A stretch of DNA of 64,000 nucleotides from JADLHS01 sp020848635 (GTDB lineage: Bacteria; Verrucomicrobiota; Verrucomicrobiia; Limisphaerales; JADLHS01), in NCBI GenBank assembly GCA_037044975.1, contig JBAOIL010000011.1, forward strand, positions 62,001 to 126,000, in the 5' to 3' direction. Under the pieces are notes generated by a model. The model searched no databases. It saw only the letters and a list, made by a program, of their open reading frames with translations, and was not told the DNA's origin. This document shows, piece by piece, positions 36,665-45,155 of the stretch (position 1 is its first letter; every line of letters starts with the position of its first letter). A program made the translations under genes and the position numbers.

Positions 36665-37428
36665 GTCCGCACCGTAACAGTCGTCCCCGTTCCAGGTCAA
36701 GTGCCGGCGTTGGGTGTGCCGGGCAGGTGAACGTGCGCTCCATCACCGGCCTGGCCCCGTCCGCCGTGCTGAAAACATTTGATTCCCTATGTGGCATGGT
36801 TCGAAGGGCGGGCTCACGGGGTGCTGGGGATTTGAAGCTGAGGCCCTATGGCTGGTTTTACGGCATTGGTTTTCATGTGCGCCATCCCTAGCGCACACCA
36901 TCACCTGACTCCTGTTCACCAGATCGAGGCAAAGCTAAAAAAACGCGTATCGAGCACTCGGATCATTGACGCTGCAAATCGCCGGCTGTCCCGCCAAAAG
37001 GTGAGAAGGAATCTAGCGCGCCTCAGGCCGGCGCGAAGCTGGTCGGCCACCCGCGCTTGCCGCACAGCTCTGGCGCTACGGATTCACCGCGGAGTACGGC
37101 AAGCGGCAGCGCAGAAGTGCTTGGTTGAAGTAGGATTAAACTTGTTGTACTGAAATTGCGCGACCCAACGCGCATGACGACGACGTAGCAATACGACTTC
37201 CGGAACCGGCTAACGGCCAATCCAGACCCGCTTCATTTGGGGACTCGACCAAAGTGGTTCGCTGGACGGCGACGGTGTCCCGGATCCGGGCCAGACTTGA
37301 AGTCATCGACGGACGGGCTCCATTGTCGCTGGGAACTCAAGCCGAGGCCGACTACCGGCGGCTAAGTGGCGAAGATACAGCGGATGGATTATTTGACCAC
37401 AAGGGTTGCTTCTGTAAACATGCCGTGC
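36665..37428. other. Non-coding region before the tRNA
   Basis: About 760 bases with no supported gene. Frames of up to 100 codons exist on both strands but show no family features or good start signals. A stretch around 37020-37140 could be an old dispersed repeat or coding debris. No riboswitch matching the cobalamin consensus was found between here and cbiM. Confidence 0.45.
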
Positions 37429-37501
37429 GGGCCTGTAGCTCAATGGTTAGAGCAGAGCACTCATAATGCTTTGGTTCTCGGTTCAAGTCCGGGCAGGCCC
37501 A
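37429..37501 (+). tRNA. tRNA with anticodon CAT (Met or Ile2)
   Basis: A complete cloverleaf can be folded by eye. Acceptor GGGCCTG pairs with CAGGCCC; D arm GCTC/GAGC; anticodon stem GAGCA/TGCTT with loop CTCATAA; T arm CTCGG/CCGGG with loop TTCAAGT; discriminator A. An encoded CCA follows at 37502-37504. Anticodon CAT means elongator Met or Ile2 (lysidine modified); which one is not decided here. It borders an accessory island on its 3' side, a typical integration site. Confidence 0.95.
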
Positions 37502-37660
37502 CCACCAACTCCGCGTCCACTCGTGCCTGAAACGTATCCAGACCACGGATTTCGGCGACTATGCGATAGCGATAACTAACATTGTGCATACATTTTGCAT
37601 ATCCAGGATGTGTTGCTAAATCCTTACTTTAAAAGCAACAGTCCGAGTTGTCATAATTCC

Positions 37661-37858
37661 TTAGCGCCGGACGCGCCGTCGTGATTTTGCTCCTATTTTC
37701 CGCATCTTCTCGACAGATCTTATCACTTTACGGGCGATTTGAGCAGCTTTCGCCAAGGCTCTTGGAGGCAAGGCTCCTGGGTTGTTTTCTAATTCCGTGT
37801 TGATTTTGATCAACATTCGAGTCAAATCGTCAATCGTAGCCGAGGCGGTCGCGTTCAA
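37661..37858 (-). CDS. Small basic helical protein of unknown function
   Basis: 65 residues from a TTG at 37858: TIDDLTRMLIKINTELENNPG, then PRALAKAAQIARKVIRSVEK and a basic tail KSRRRVRR. The frame remains open and protein-like for another 17 codons upstream (FYENRFAELFDKL) without a normal start. The gene may therefore be 5'-damaged, or may once have been joined to the regulator gene upstream, which is on the same strand. Low GC relative to the chromosome fits the island. Confidence 0.45.
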   Translation of the reverse strand: MNATASATIDDLTRMLIKINTELENNPGALPPRALAKAAQIARKVIRSVEKMRKIGAKSRRRVRR

Positions 37859-37936
37859 TTTGTCAAACAGCTCAGCGAAACGATTCTCATAGAACGCGCT
37901 GAATAATCCTTAGGTGAAATACCACCGGCGATCGCG

Positions 37937-38200
37937 TCATAGTTCAATATTTCTGCCAGTGGTTTGGGAACCCTTGCCCGAGAAGAGCCAATTCGGATTT
38001 ATGCCGTAGTGTCTCGTCACGGCGAGAAACAATTCATATGTGACCGGAACCCGGCCCAGTTCACTACGCATTAGTGCGGAGCTGTCGATGCCAATGCGTT
38101 TAGCAAAAGCAACTCTGGCTAAGCCAGTCTGCGAACGAAACAACATCAATCGTTGACAGATTCTAACCTCAGCCTTCGACAGCGGATTTGTTCGCGGCAT
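37937..38200 (-). CDS. XRE-type helix-turn-helix regulator
   Basis: 87 residues. RICQRLMLFRSQTGLARVAFAKRIGIDSSALMRSELGRVPVTYELFLAVTRHYGINPNWL is a Cro/C1 helix-turn-helix fold, with the NPNWL end typical of phage-derived repressors. The ATG at 38200 is preferred over a GTG two codons upstream. It is divergent from the recombinase gene, and a near-palindrome lies between them. It probably represses the recombinase and itself. Confidence 0.75.
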   Translation of the reverse strand: MPRTNPLSKAEVRICQRLMLFRSQTGLARVAFAKRIGIDSSALMRSELGRVPVTYELFLAVTRHYGINPNWLFSGKGSQTTGRNIEL

Positions 38201-38214
38201 AAACACATCGTAAT

Positions 38215-38230
38215 CACTAGCGTGCTAATG
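38215..38230. promoter_or_regulatory. Near-palindrome CACTAGC-GT-GCTAATG, possible XRE operator
   Basis: The arms match in six of seven positions. The site lies 15 bases upstream of the XRE start and 62 bases upstream of the divergent recombinase gene. Position and symmetry fit an autoregulatory operator. No experimental or comparative support is available from the sequence alone. Confidence 0.35.
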
Positions 38231-38291
38231 TGAAAGATTTTCTTGTGAGGAGCATGGGTGTATGCTCCCATGCTTCTCGCACGAGTTGATT

Positions 38292-39113
38292 ATGACCATG
38301 TCAGTAACCGAGCGTCTAGTTGCTTTGCTGGGGCCGAGGAGTTTCCCTCGATACTGGCCAGCCGTATGGTCGATCTTGATCGGCGGGTCGTTCAGCTTTA
38401 ACACCTTGAGGTCCCGCCTTAGATGTATCGGTGACTTTTACGAATACGCTGATTTAATCCATCGAGATGGATGGTTAGATGATGCGCTCGCTTCGTTGGA
38501 TTTCCATAGCCTCGAAACCATACTGCAAGGTTATTTTGCTCGACTCCAAGGCTCGCCGACAGGCAATTCCCACAACCGTTGGCAAACAGTTGCCGCGTTT
38601 GTTTCTTCCATCGTGGAGCTGTTGTGCCAAACGGAAGTGAATGCAGGTCGTATCAACGAGCTTCAAGCAAATATCTCGCGGTTAAGCTGGCTTTTCACGC
38701 AGTTGCAGTTTGATCAAGAAAGGTCTCCCGCTCGCATTCGGTCTTTGCCCTCGGCGGTATTTGATGAGTTGTATGACATTGCACTTCCGGGTGGAAAAAG
38801 AAACCCAATCAAAAGTGAACATGTGCAATGGCGGGGTTTTGCCAGTTTCCGTCTGTTCTTCCACGGCGGACTTCGTCTTGGAGAAACGCTCGGCCTTGCG
38901 GAGGATTGCCTGAAGTCAGAGATGGATTCGAAAGGCAAAGTGGTGTTCTGGTTGAACGTGAAAACGAACGAATACGAAGATGACACGCGATACACCCTGC
39001 CGAGCATCAAGACATCAACATCAATCCGACAAATCCCAGTGAGCAAGGCAACGGCAGACGTTTTACTCAACTACAGCACAAATTACCGCGGTGTTGAATT
39101 GGGAGTCACCTGA
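38292..39113 (+). CDS. Tyrosine recombinase / integrase, C-terminally truncated
   Basis: 273 residues. An N-terminal SAM-like core-binding region (about 1-130) leads into the catalytic domain: VFDELYDIAL, then FRLFFHGGLRLGETLGLAEDCL with the first catalytic Arg (GLRLGE), and TSTSIRQIPVSKATADVL. The protein stops before the HxxR box and the nucleophilic Tyr, which are essential. It is therefore probably inactive unless the missing part is supplied elsewhere. Lower GC and distinct codon use mark it as acquired. The ATG at 38292 is chosen over one ten codons upstream. Confidence 0.75.
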   Translation: MTMSVTERLVALLGPRSFPRYWPAVWSILIGGSFSFNTLRSRLRCIGDFYEYADLIHRDGWLDDALASLDFHSLETILQGYFARLQGSPTGNSHNRWQTVAAFVSSIVELLCQTEVNAGRINELQANISRLSWLFTQLQFDQERSPARIRSLPSAVFDELYDIALPGGKRNPIKSEHVQWRGFASFRLFFHGGLRLGETLGLAEDCLKSEMDSKGKVVFWLNVKTNEYEDDTRYTLPSIKTSTSIRQIPVSKATADVLLNYSTNYRGVELGVT

Positions 39114-39189
39114 AATCGATGTTGGTTAGGGGGGTGCGCTCACAATCCACGTTGACACCACAAACCAACGCCGATGACAATTCCCGAGT

Positions 39190-39618
39190 ATGCCTAAACG
39201 GACTACGGGACTGACAGACGCAAATGCCAGGCTGCACAAGAATCATTCATACGAATTGCTGGTCGCCACTTGGTTAATGAACGGCGGTTGGCAGGTGTTC
39301 GCGCCGCTCCTTGATGCTGCGCATGCAGTGGACCTAATTGCATCAGACGGCCCGAACTCCTACCGGCTGCAAATCAAATCCCTCGAAGCTCAGAACGAAG
39401 ACCGCCACGTTCAGAATGTCTGGAAGGGCAAGAATATCGACTACGTAATCTACTTCGCTCAACGCTCGAATTGGGGTTACGTCTGTCCGGCCTTCTCCCC
39501 CATCCAAAAGCGCCTTGACGATTCATCTCACAAGAAATTCCTTCAGAATCCAAAGTCATTCTTGGCTGCGTTTCACACCTGCGATCCACCTGAGCAAGGC
39601 AACTCTAAAGCCATCTGA
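39190..39618 (+). CDS. PD-(D/E)XK-superfamily nuclease-like protein
   Basis: 142 residues. A helix with Glu 22 (SYELLVATWLMNGGWQVF) is followed by AHAVDLIASDG (Asp 48) and YRLQIKSLEA (Gln 61, Lys 63), the D-...-QxK form of the PD-(D/E)XK site. WKGKNIDYVIYFAQRSNWGYV then gives the next strand and helix. This resembles small Holliday-junction-resolvase-like or restriction-type endonucleases carried by mobile DNA. It may be a stand-alone nuclease of the island or part of a defence module with an unrecognised partner. Family assignment is tentative. Confidence 0.55.
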   Translation: MPKRTTGLTDANARLHKNHSYELLVATWLMNGGWQVFAPLLDAAHAVDLIASDGPNSYRLQIKSLEAQNEDRHVQNVWKGKNIDYVIYFAQRSNWGYVCPAFSPIQKRLDDSSHKKFLQNPKSFLAAFHTCDPPEQGNSKAI

Positions 39619-39779
39619 TCCAGGGCTTCGTTATGAACAAACGCCAGCTTCGTGCATTGGCCCTTCGGGATCCAATGGCCTCCCTTGCGTCTAACTGTGG
39701 TGGTGCCGACGGTGACAAAAGCGAAGATTCCAAAACTGTTTCGAGTTGACTGAAAATCTCTGCATGGGAAATTGAAGCA

Positions 39780-39995
39780 ATGCGGATAATAAAAAAGAAA
39801 ACCGTAAGAGCCACGCCCCCGGCGGATCGCGTGAACAAACGCAAAAAGGAGCAAGACCTCAAATTTATTTCGGAAAGCCAGCAGCTCTCAGGCTTCCGCG
39901 GAAAATTTTCTCGCGACATTCTGAAGTTCGAACCAGATATGAAGCGAATTGCCAAGTCTGCGCGTCGCTTTGGTGCGCAGGTGCCAATGTCTTAA
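39780..39995 (+). CDS. Possible small basic protein
   Basis: 71 residues, very basic at both ends: MRIIKKKTVRA, then VNKRKKEQDLKFISESQQL and MKRIAKSARRFGAQ. No family was recognised and the ribosome binding site is weak. It may be a spurious frame. It is listed because it is the only protein-like frame between the nuclease gene and the repeat region. Confidence 0.2.
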   Translation: MRIIKKKTVRATPPADRVNKRKKEQDLKFISESQQLSGFRGKFSRDILKFEPDMKRIAKSARRFGAQVPMS

Positions 39996-40119
39996 CGGCA
40001 CCCCGGGCGGTAAATAGAGCTTCGGGATGCTTTTGTCCAAGTGTTCGAAGGAAGAGAATTGGCAGCGGACCAAACGTCCAAAATGGCTTTGTCGAGTTTC
40101 GCTACCTAGCCGCATCTTG

Positions 40120-40228
40120 CCCCTGCTAATTTGGCTGTCTTGATTGCGTGAATGCTCTTCAAAGGCCCTTTCTTTGAGGACCTGTTGAGAACCTTGCCAC
40201 CGCAATGGTCACCAATCTTCACGTTTAA
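40120..40228 (-). repeat. Repeat copy A: duplicated 3' end of the neighbouring gene
   Basis: 109 bases that differ from copy B at about ten positions. On the minus strand it still reads LNVKIGDHCGGKVLNRSSKK, then SIHAIKTAKLAGARCG and a stop. It is therefore a fragment of a second, related gene copy rather than a simple inverted or slipped repeat. Confidence 0.8.
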
Positions 40229-40312
40229 ACTTCAAACTACCCCTTGCATCCGTAAGCAATTCAGCATTGCAGACGTTCATTCAGTTGTCAGCTTTTGGTA
40301 CTAAGCGACGAT

Positions 40313-41182
40313 TTACCCGTTCCTGACCCCTGCTGATTTCGCTGTTTTGATCGCGTGAATGCTCTTCAAAAGCCGTTTCTTTGAGGGCCTGTTGAGAGCC
40401 TTGCCACCGCGATGGTCGCCAATCTTCACGTTTAAGATGTGCTCCGTGACCGGCCAATCCAATTTGAATAGATCCGACGCCTGATCCAAGGTGATTCTCC
40501 CCCGGGAAAAGGCGTTGCGGATGGCGTTGCTTCGGCATGCGAGTGCCCCGTCCACCAGTCTTTCATACGCGGACTGAAGGGCAACGAGCAGCGGCGATAC
40601 CTTGTGTTGATCTAAATTGAAAACATCACACACGAGTTCCGCTGAGATTAACCTCTGGAGAAAACTCTCCAAGACCACAGTTTCCGGGTCATGTTTCTTT
40701 CGCCAAGATCGCGCCAGGGACGCCAACCCAAGTTTCATTTTGATTGCCGCGCGGATTTCAACCTCCTCCTGTTCCTGTAAAGGGGTGCTCTCAGGATGGC
40801 TCGTTGCGGCGGGTTGCTTGCCCCAGAGACATTCCCGCAACTCCGACCAGCGTTGCACGAAAGGTCTGGCGGAGTCCCGGATGCGCAAATGGTTCGCCAA
40901 CTCATGCAGCGTGCGGAGTTGGAGTTCGGTACGCGGACCCGCACCCTTCGTGAAGAATCCCCAGCTCTCTTCGTCACCCGCGAAATCAACTGTAATCGAC
41001 CAATCAGCCCACAAATATCGGAATGACCATCGTGTGCGGTGATCATCACAGAATCGTACAATAAACTCTACGGTCACAGCTCTGCCTTCGGGTGGGTCTT
41101 GAAGCTCATGCTGCACCTGGTTCAGCGTCAACCCGCGACTGTCTGGAACCCTCAGGTACAAAACCCCAGGTGGGTAAAACAT
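40313..41182 (-). CDS. Island protein of unknown function
   Basis: 289 residues. There is an N-terminal mixed alpha/beta region (VTVEFIVRFCDDHRTRWSFR, WADWSITVDFAG), a helical middle part (LQLRTLHELANHL), and a C-terminal region that includes SPLLVALQSAYERLVDGALACRSNAIRNAFSRGRITLDQASDLFKLDWPV, which may be a DNA-binding helical bundle. No catalytic motif is visible. It could be a regulator or the specificity part of an island system with the nuclease at 39190, but that is speculation. Its last 36 codons are duplicated downstream. Confidence 0.6.
   Translation of the reverse strand: MFYPPGVLYLRVPDSRGLTLNQVQHELQDPPEGRAVTVEFIVRFCDDHRTRWSFRYLWADWSITVDFAGDEESWGFFTKGAGPRTELQLRTLHELANHLRIRDSARPFVQRWSELRECLWGKQPAATSHPESTPLQEQEEVEIRAAIKMKLGLASLARSWRKKHDPETVVLESFLQRLISAELVCDVFNLDQHKVSPLLVALQSAYERLVDGALACRSNAIRNAFSRGRITLDQASDLFKLDWPVTEHILNVKIGDHRGGKALNRPSKKRLLKSIHAIKTAKSAGVRNG
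40327..40435 (-). repeat. Repeat copy B, within the 3' end of the unknown island gene
   Basis: This is the functional counterpart of copy A, with a start-to-start distance of 207 bases. It encodes the gene's C-terminus LNVKIGDHRGGKALNRPSKK to SAGVRNG. The pair suggests that one of two tandem paralogues was deleted, leaving only its tail. Confidence 0.8.
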
Positions 41183-41404
41183 CGGTACTGCAAACCGGAA
41201 TCGGCCGATCTGCAGATGAGGTTTCTTCTGCGGGTTGTTCGGTGAACATCAATTGACTTTTGCAGGGTTATCACCGGCTCCGGCCGGGCAAACAATAGCT
41301 CTAAATTCCTACAAAGTTGTAACATGCGGCCGACCGATGGCAAGAATTACTTCACGTCGCATTGCGACGTGTTCAAAAGCGCTTCGTTAACGGCGTAATA
41401 CGAC

Positions 41405-41635
41405 GTGCCAAACAAAGCAAAGGATCAAGCTCGATTAAAGGTTTTTGGGGCGAATATCCGTCGCGCACGTCTTTCCAAGGGGATCACCCAAGAGAAACTC
41501 GCTGAGCTGGCCGACATAACCACGCGAAATTTGCAGAAAGTGGAGGCAGGCGGATTGAACATTTTGGTGACAACCGCAATGCGAATCCAGCGGGGACTGC
41601 GTGTGCCATGGAAGAATTTGATGACGCGACTTTGA
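41405..41635 (+). CDS. Small XRE-family helix-turn-helix protein
   Basis: 76 residues starting at GTG. VFGANIRRARLSKGITQEKLAELADITTRNLQKVEAGGLNILVTTAMRIQRGL is a complete Cro/C1-type domain with little else. Similar short regulators accompany restriction-modification, toxin-antitoxin and integrative elements. No obvious partner is adjacent on the same strand. It is the last protein gene before the island gives way to pnp. Confidence 0.75.
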   Translation: MPNKAKDQARLKVFGANIRRARLSKGITQEKLAELADITTRNLQKVEAGGLNILVTTAMRIQRGLRVPWKNLMTRL

Positions 41636-41943
41636 TGATTTGAGCATTTTCCGCTTCGTGCTCGGGCCAGCTTTGCCCTGAAAACCAAGCCGGCCCGAGC
41701 AAGTCTTAACGACCTGCCCGGGCCTGCGGTATTTGGATCAACCACGGCGCTCGGGTCGCTTCCCAGCGTTGCCCTATCCTCCGGGCTGACAACAAATCAC
41801 TACCACGCAAATCAGGACGGTCAAACCAAAAACCATTCTGGGGGTCAGAAAAATAAATCCGTGTGCGATTCATTTCCAAGATGCGGTGACACGCGTGCCG
41901 GTCAGCCTGCGGGATTGGTTCAATGCGATAAATCCCAGGGGGT

Positions 41944-41964
41944 GTGGGGGACAGAGTCCCCCAC
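41944..41964. repeat. Perfect hairpin GTGGGGGAC-AGA-GTCCCCCAC
   Basis: Nine-base perfect arms with a three-base loop, in a region (41636-42160) with no supported gene. There is no T-run on either side, so it is not a standard terminator. It could be a dispersed repeat unit or the footprint of a small mobile sequence. Confidence 0.6.
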
Positions 41965-42160
41965 GGAAAGGTGCAACAAGATCCACTCAACTGTCGCCGC
42001 CGTCTGTTGCTTTATTCTCCCCGATTAAACAACAAACCGCTGTGCTGCGCTATGCGCAACACAGCTGTTCTGTAAACCGAGTTTAAGTCGCAGAAAATCA
42101 GCGGACTCTGAAAAGCAACACGCGCCGCATGTGCAGTTTCTGCGACCTATAATACTAGCG

Positions 42161-42192
42161 CAAAAGAAAAAGGCGAGCCTTTACGGCTCGCC
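42161..42192 (-). terminator. Rho-independent terminator of pnp
   Basis: On the minus strand GGCGAGCC-GTAAA-GGCTCGCC is followed by TTTTTCTTTTG. It lies about 20 bases after the pnp stop codon, a textbook intrinsic terminator. Confidence 0.9.
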
Positions 42193-42214
42193 TGAGTTAG
42201 TCGGACAAACTTAT

Positions 42215-44365
42215 TTATTGGGCAGCGGCTGGTTCGGTCTTGGCTGCCATTTCCTTGTCGCGGTCTTCCATGGCGGCCTTGCGGGACAGCCGGACGCGAC
42301 CCTTTTCATCCACGCCCAAGCATTTGACCTGGATCTCGTCGCCGACCTTAACGATGTCCTCGGTGTTCTTGACGCGGAAGTTGGCGAGTTCGCTGATGTG
42401 AACCAAGCCGTCCTTGCCGGGCAGGAATTCAACGAACGCGCCGAACTCCTTAACCGTTACCACGCGCCCACGATAGATTTTGCCAATCTCCGCTTCCGCG
42501 GTCATGCCGGAAATGGCCTCCACGGCGATCTTCATGCCTTCAGCCGAGACCGAGAAGATGTTCACGGTACCGTCATCTTCGATGTCGATCTCACAGCCGG
42601 ATTCCTCGACGAGGCGTTTAATGTTCTTGCCGCCCGGTCCGATGAGCGCACCAATCTTCTCCGGATTGATCTTCACGACCTGGATGCGGGGCGCGTATTT
42701 GCTCAGCTCCTTGCGCGGTTCGGCGATAGTCTTGGCCATCTCCGCGAGGATGTGGAGGCGGGCGACGCGCGCCTTCTCAACCGTCTCCGCCATCAAGGCG
42801 TGCGGAATACCGCGCAGCTTGAGATCCAGTTGAAACCCGGTGATGCCCTTGAATGTGCCGGCAATTTTGCAATCCATATCGCAATAGGCATCCTCCCAAC
42901 CAATAATGTCGGTGAGCAACTGGTAACGGGAAATCTTCTTACCCGCATCGTAATCAGCGCAAATGCCGACGCTGATGCCCGCGACGGGCCGAATCAAAGG
43001 AACCCCGGCGTCCATGAGGGCCAAGGTGCCGCCACAAACCGAAGCCATGGAGGTGGAGCCATTGGATTCCATGATCTCGCTGGTGATCCGCACCGCATAC
43101 GGATAGGTCGCCGACGGGATCATTGATTCAATACTGCGCTCAGCCAGGGCGCCGTGGCCGATTTCGCGACGACCGGGGCCCGTGATGCGCCCGGTTTCGC
43201 CGACGGAGAAATTCGGGAAGTTGTAGTGCAAAATGAATTTCTTTTCGTTCCGGCCGCCGGTGTAGGAATCAAATTCCTGTGTATCGTCGCCGGTGCCGAG
43301 GGTAACGAGCGAGACCGCCTGAGTTTCGCCCCGGGCGAAAATGGCCGAGCCATGAGCCCGCGGAAGAAAGCCAACTTCGCTGGAAATCGGGCGGACCACA
43401 TCAAAGCCACGGCCGTCAAGCCGTTTGCCGCTGTTGAGAATCAAGCCGCGAACGGCCTCCTTTTGGATGTAATAGAACGCATCCTTGATGACGAAGGTGG
43501 TGACCCGCTCGGCGCCGAATTTCTCGACGAGTTTAACCCCCACTTCGTCCTGAATCGCCTTGCAGGCGGTTTCCCGGGCGAGTTTCCCGGGCGTGAGCAA
43601 GGCCGGGACAAAGCGGTCGCCGGCCAGCTTTTTGGCTTCATTGAGAATCTCGTCGGGCACGATGTTCAGCGTGATTTCACGCTTTTTCTTGCCCGCGCGC
43701 GCCACCAGGTCCTTCTGGGCGGCGATAATGGGTTGACAGCAATCGTGACCAAACTTGAGGGCCGCGTTGAAGTCGGCCTCCGTAATTTCGTTGGCGGCGC
43801 CCTCATACATCACGATGTCGTTGGCGTTGCCCACGTATACGAGATCGAGGTCGCTCTCGATTTGCTCGGCGTGGGTCGGGTTGGCGATGAACTTGCCGTT
43901 AACCCGACCGACACGCACGGCGCCGAGCGGACCGTCCCAGGGAATGTCGCTCACCATCAGAGCGGCGCTGGCGCCGATGATGCTAAGAATGTCGGGATCG
44001 TTTTCACCGTCGGCGCTGAGGACGACGGTCTGCACCTGGACTTCGTTATACCAACCCTTGGGAAAGAGAGGCCGAATCGGCCGATCCGTCAGGCGGCAGG
44101 TCAGGATTTCCTTTTCCGTGGGACGGCCTTCGCGCTTAAAGTAGCCGCCCGGGAACTTGCCGGCGGCCGCGGCTTTCTCACGGTAGTCCACCGTGAGCGG
44201 GAAGAAGTCCTGGCCTTCCTTGGCCTTGGTGGCGGCCACGGCGGCCACGATGATGATGGTTTCGCCGAGTTGCACGGTCACGGCGCCGTCGGCCTGCTTC
44301 GCGAGCTTGCCGGTTTCGATGGTAATCTGCTTGTTGCCCAACGGGGCGATAACTTTTTCTGGCAT
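42215..44365 (-). CDS. pnp: Polyribonucleotide nucleotidyltransferase (PNPase)
   Basis: 716 residues, full family length. It has two RNase PH domains (about 10-145 and 320-455, with FPGGYFKREGRPTEKE and RRLPRAHGSAIFARGETQ-type motifs, and GRREIGHGALAERS), a KH domain with GXXG as IGPGGKNIK, and an S1 domain (YRGRVVTVKEFGAFVEFLPGKDGLVHIS). It degrades mRNA 3'-5' by phosphorolysis in the degradosome. The ATG at 44365 gives the canonical N-terminus; an upstream start adds seven residues. It follows rpsO, the conserved bacterial order. Confidence 0.97.
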   Translation of the reverse strand: MPEKVIAPLGNKQITIETGKLAKQADGAVTVQLGETIIIVAAVAATKAKEGQDFFPLTVDYREKAAAAGKFPGGYFKREGRPTEKEILTCRLTDRPIRPLFPKGWYNEVQVQTVVLSADGENDPDILSIIGASAALMVSDIPWDGPLGAVRVGRVNGKFIANPTHAEQIESDLDLVYVGNANDIVMYEGAANEITEADFNAALKFGHDCCQPIIAAQKDLVARAGKKKREITLNIVPDEILNEAKKLAGDRFVPALLTPGKLARETACKAIQDEVGVKLVEKFGAERVTTFVIKDAFYYIQKEAVRGLILNSGKRLDGRGFDVVRPISSEVGFLPRAHGSAIFARGETQAVSLVTLGTGDDTQEFDSYTGGRNEKKFILHYNFPNFSVGETGRITGPGRREIGHGALAERSIESMIPSATYPYAVRITSEIMESNGSTSMASVCGGTLALMDAGVPLIRPVAGISVGICADYDAGKKISRYQLLTDIIGWEDAYCDMDCKIAGTFKGITGFQLDLKLRGIPHALMAETVEKARVARLHILAEMAKTIAEPRKELSKYAPRIQVVKINPEKIGALIGPGGKNIKRLVEESGCEIDIEDDGTVNIFSVSAEGMKIAVEAISGMTAEAEIGKIYRGRVVTVKEFGAFVEFLPGKDGLVHISELANFRVKNTEDIVKVGDEIQVKCLGVDEKGRVRLSRKAAMEDRDKEMAAKTEPAAAQ

Positions 44366-44509
44366 AATGTTTCCTGCCGTTACCACCGAGAAACTTCAGT
44401 GAACTCCGAGCCAGTCGGAGCTGAGTGAAATCACCCGGAGGTAACGGACTTTTCTACGCGACCTTGTTGGTTTGGTTGAGAGACGAACCGGTCGCGCTTC
44501 CGGTCCGGC

Positions 44510-44549
44510 TGGTTAAAATGAAAGGCGCGCGCCCCGGGCCGCGCGCGCG
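44510..44549 (-). terminator. GC-rich hairpin between rpsO and pnp
   Basis: On the minus strand GCGCGCGC-N8-GCGCGCGC is followed by CTTTCATTTT, just after the rpsO stop codon. It may be an intrinsic terminator that leaves partial read-through into pnp, or an RNA processing site as known for other rpsO-pnp transcripts. Confidence 0.7.
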
Positions 44550-44553
44550 AAAA

Positions 44554-44811
44554 TCAGCGACGCAACTTGAGTTTCTTCGTCACCAACTGGTAACGGGCAA
44601 GATCCGTATCGTGCAGATAATCGAGCAACCGACGGCGCTGGCCGACCATCATGAGCAATCCCCGCCGGGAGTGGTGATCCTTCTTGTTATCCTGCAAATG
44701 GCCCGTGAGATGGTTGATGCGCTCAGTGAGCAAAGCAATCTGGACGTCCGCGGAACCGGTGTCCTTCTCATGCAGCTTGAATGATTCGATCGTCTTAGTT
44801 TTGGCTTCCAT
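44554..44811 (-). CDS. rpsO: 30S ribosomal protein S15
   Basis: 85 residues, slightly shorter than the usual 89. Conserved segments: HEKDTGSADVQIALLTERINHLTGHLQDNKKDHHSRRGLLMMVGQRRRLLDYL. It binds 16S rRNA early in assembly of the small-subunit platform. It is followed by pnp on the same strand, an arrangement conserved across bacteria. In E. coli S15 autoregulates its translation; nothing here shows whether that applies. Confidence 0.97.
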   Translation of the reverse strand: MEAKTKTIESFKLHEKDTGSADVQIALLTERINHLTGHLQDNKKDHHSRRGLLMMVGQRRRLLDYLHDTDLARYQLVTKKLKLRR

Positions 44812-45155
44812 ACTTGTCGTGCTTTTTCAAAAAATGACGTGACAGACTATGGATACACCACCGTGCTGTAAAGGCATTTAATTCCGGAATCAGCCTGGCG
44901 CATGACAATTCCTTCGCTTTGCGCCCGTCGTTTCAAAAAACGCAGACCGCCGCGGAGCCGGAAGCCGCCCTGCCCTACCCGGCCCGTTCGGTCGAACAGG
45001 CGATGGGGGGTGTCGGCTTCCCGGTTTGCGCCAGGCCAGGGAAATAGGTGCGCGCCGTTTGACCCGGGGATTCGCCTTGCTCCAAGCGCCGCCCATCGTG
45101 CAGTTTCTCCGGGGCAGTTTAACCAGGCAACGCATTTCACCCACCACCCGGCTTC

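Noticed and set aside
36555..36847. Cobalamin riboswitch upstream of cbiM
   Set aside because: The region has an AGGGAA but lacks the B12-box consensus and the GCCACTG element in the right order, so I could not support it.
41700..42160. Second attachment site matching the tRNA 3' end
   Set aside because: A search by eye for GGTTCAAGTCCGGGC and the CAGGCCCACCA end found only the tRNA itself.
42131..44428. Long plus-strand frames opposite pnp
   Set aside because: They are antisense shadows of pnp caused by GC-rich codon use. They lack motifs, while pnp is complete on the minus strand.
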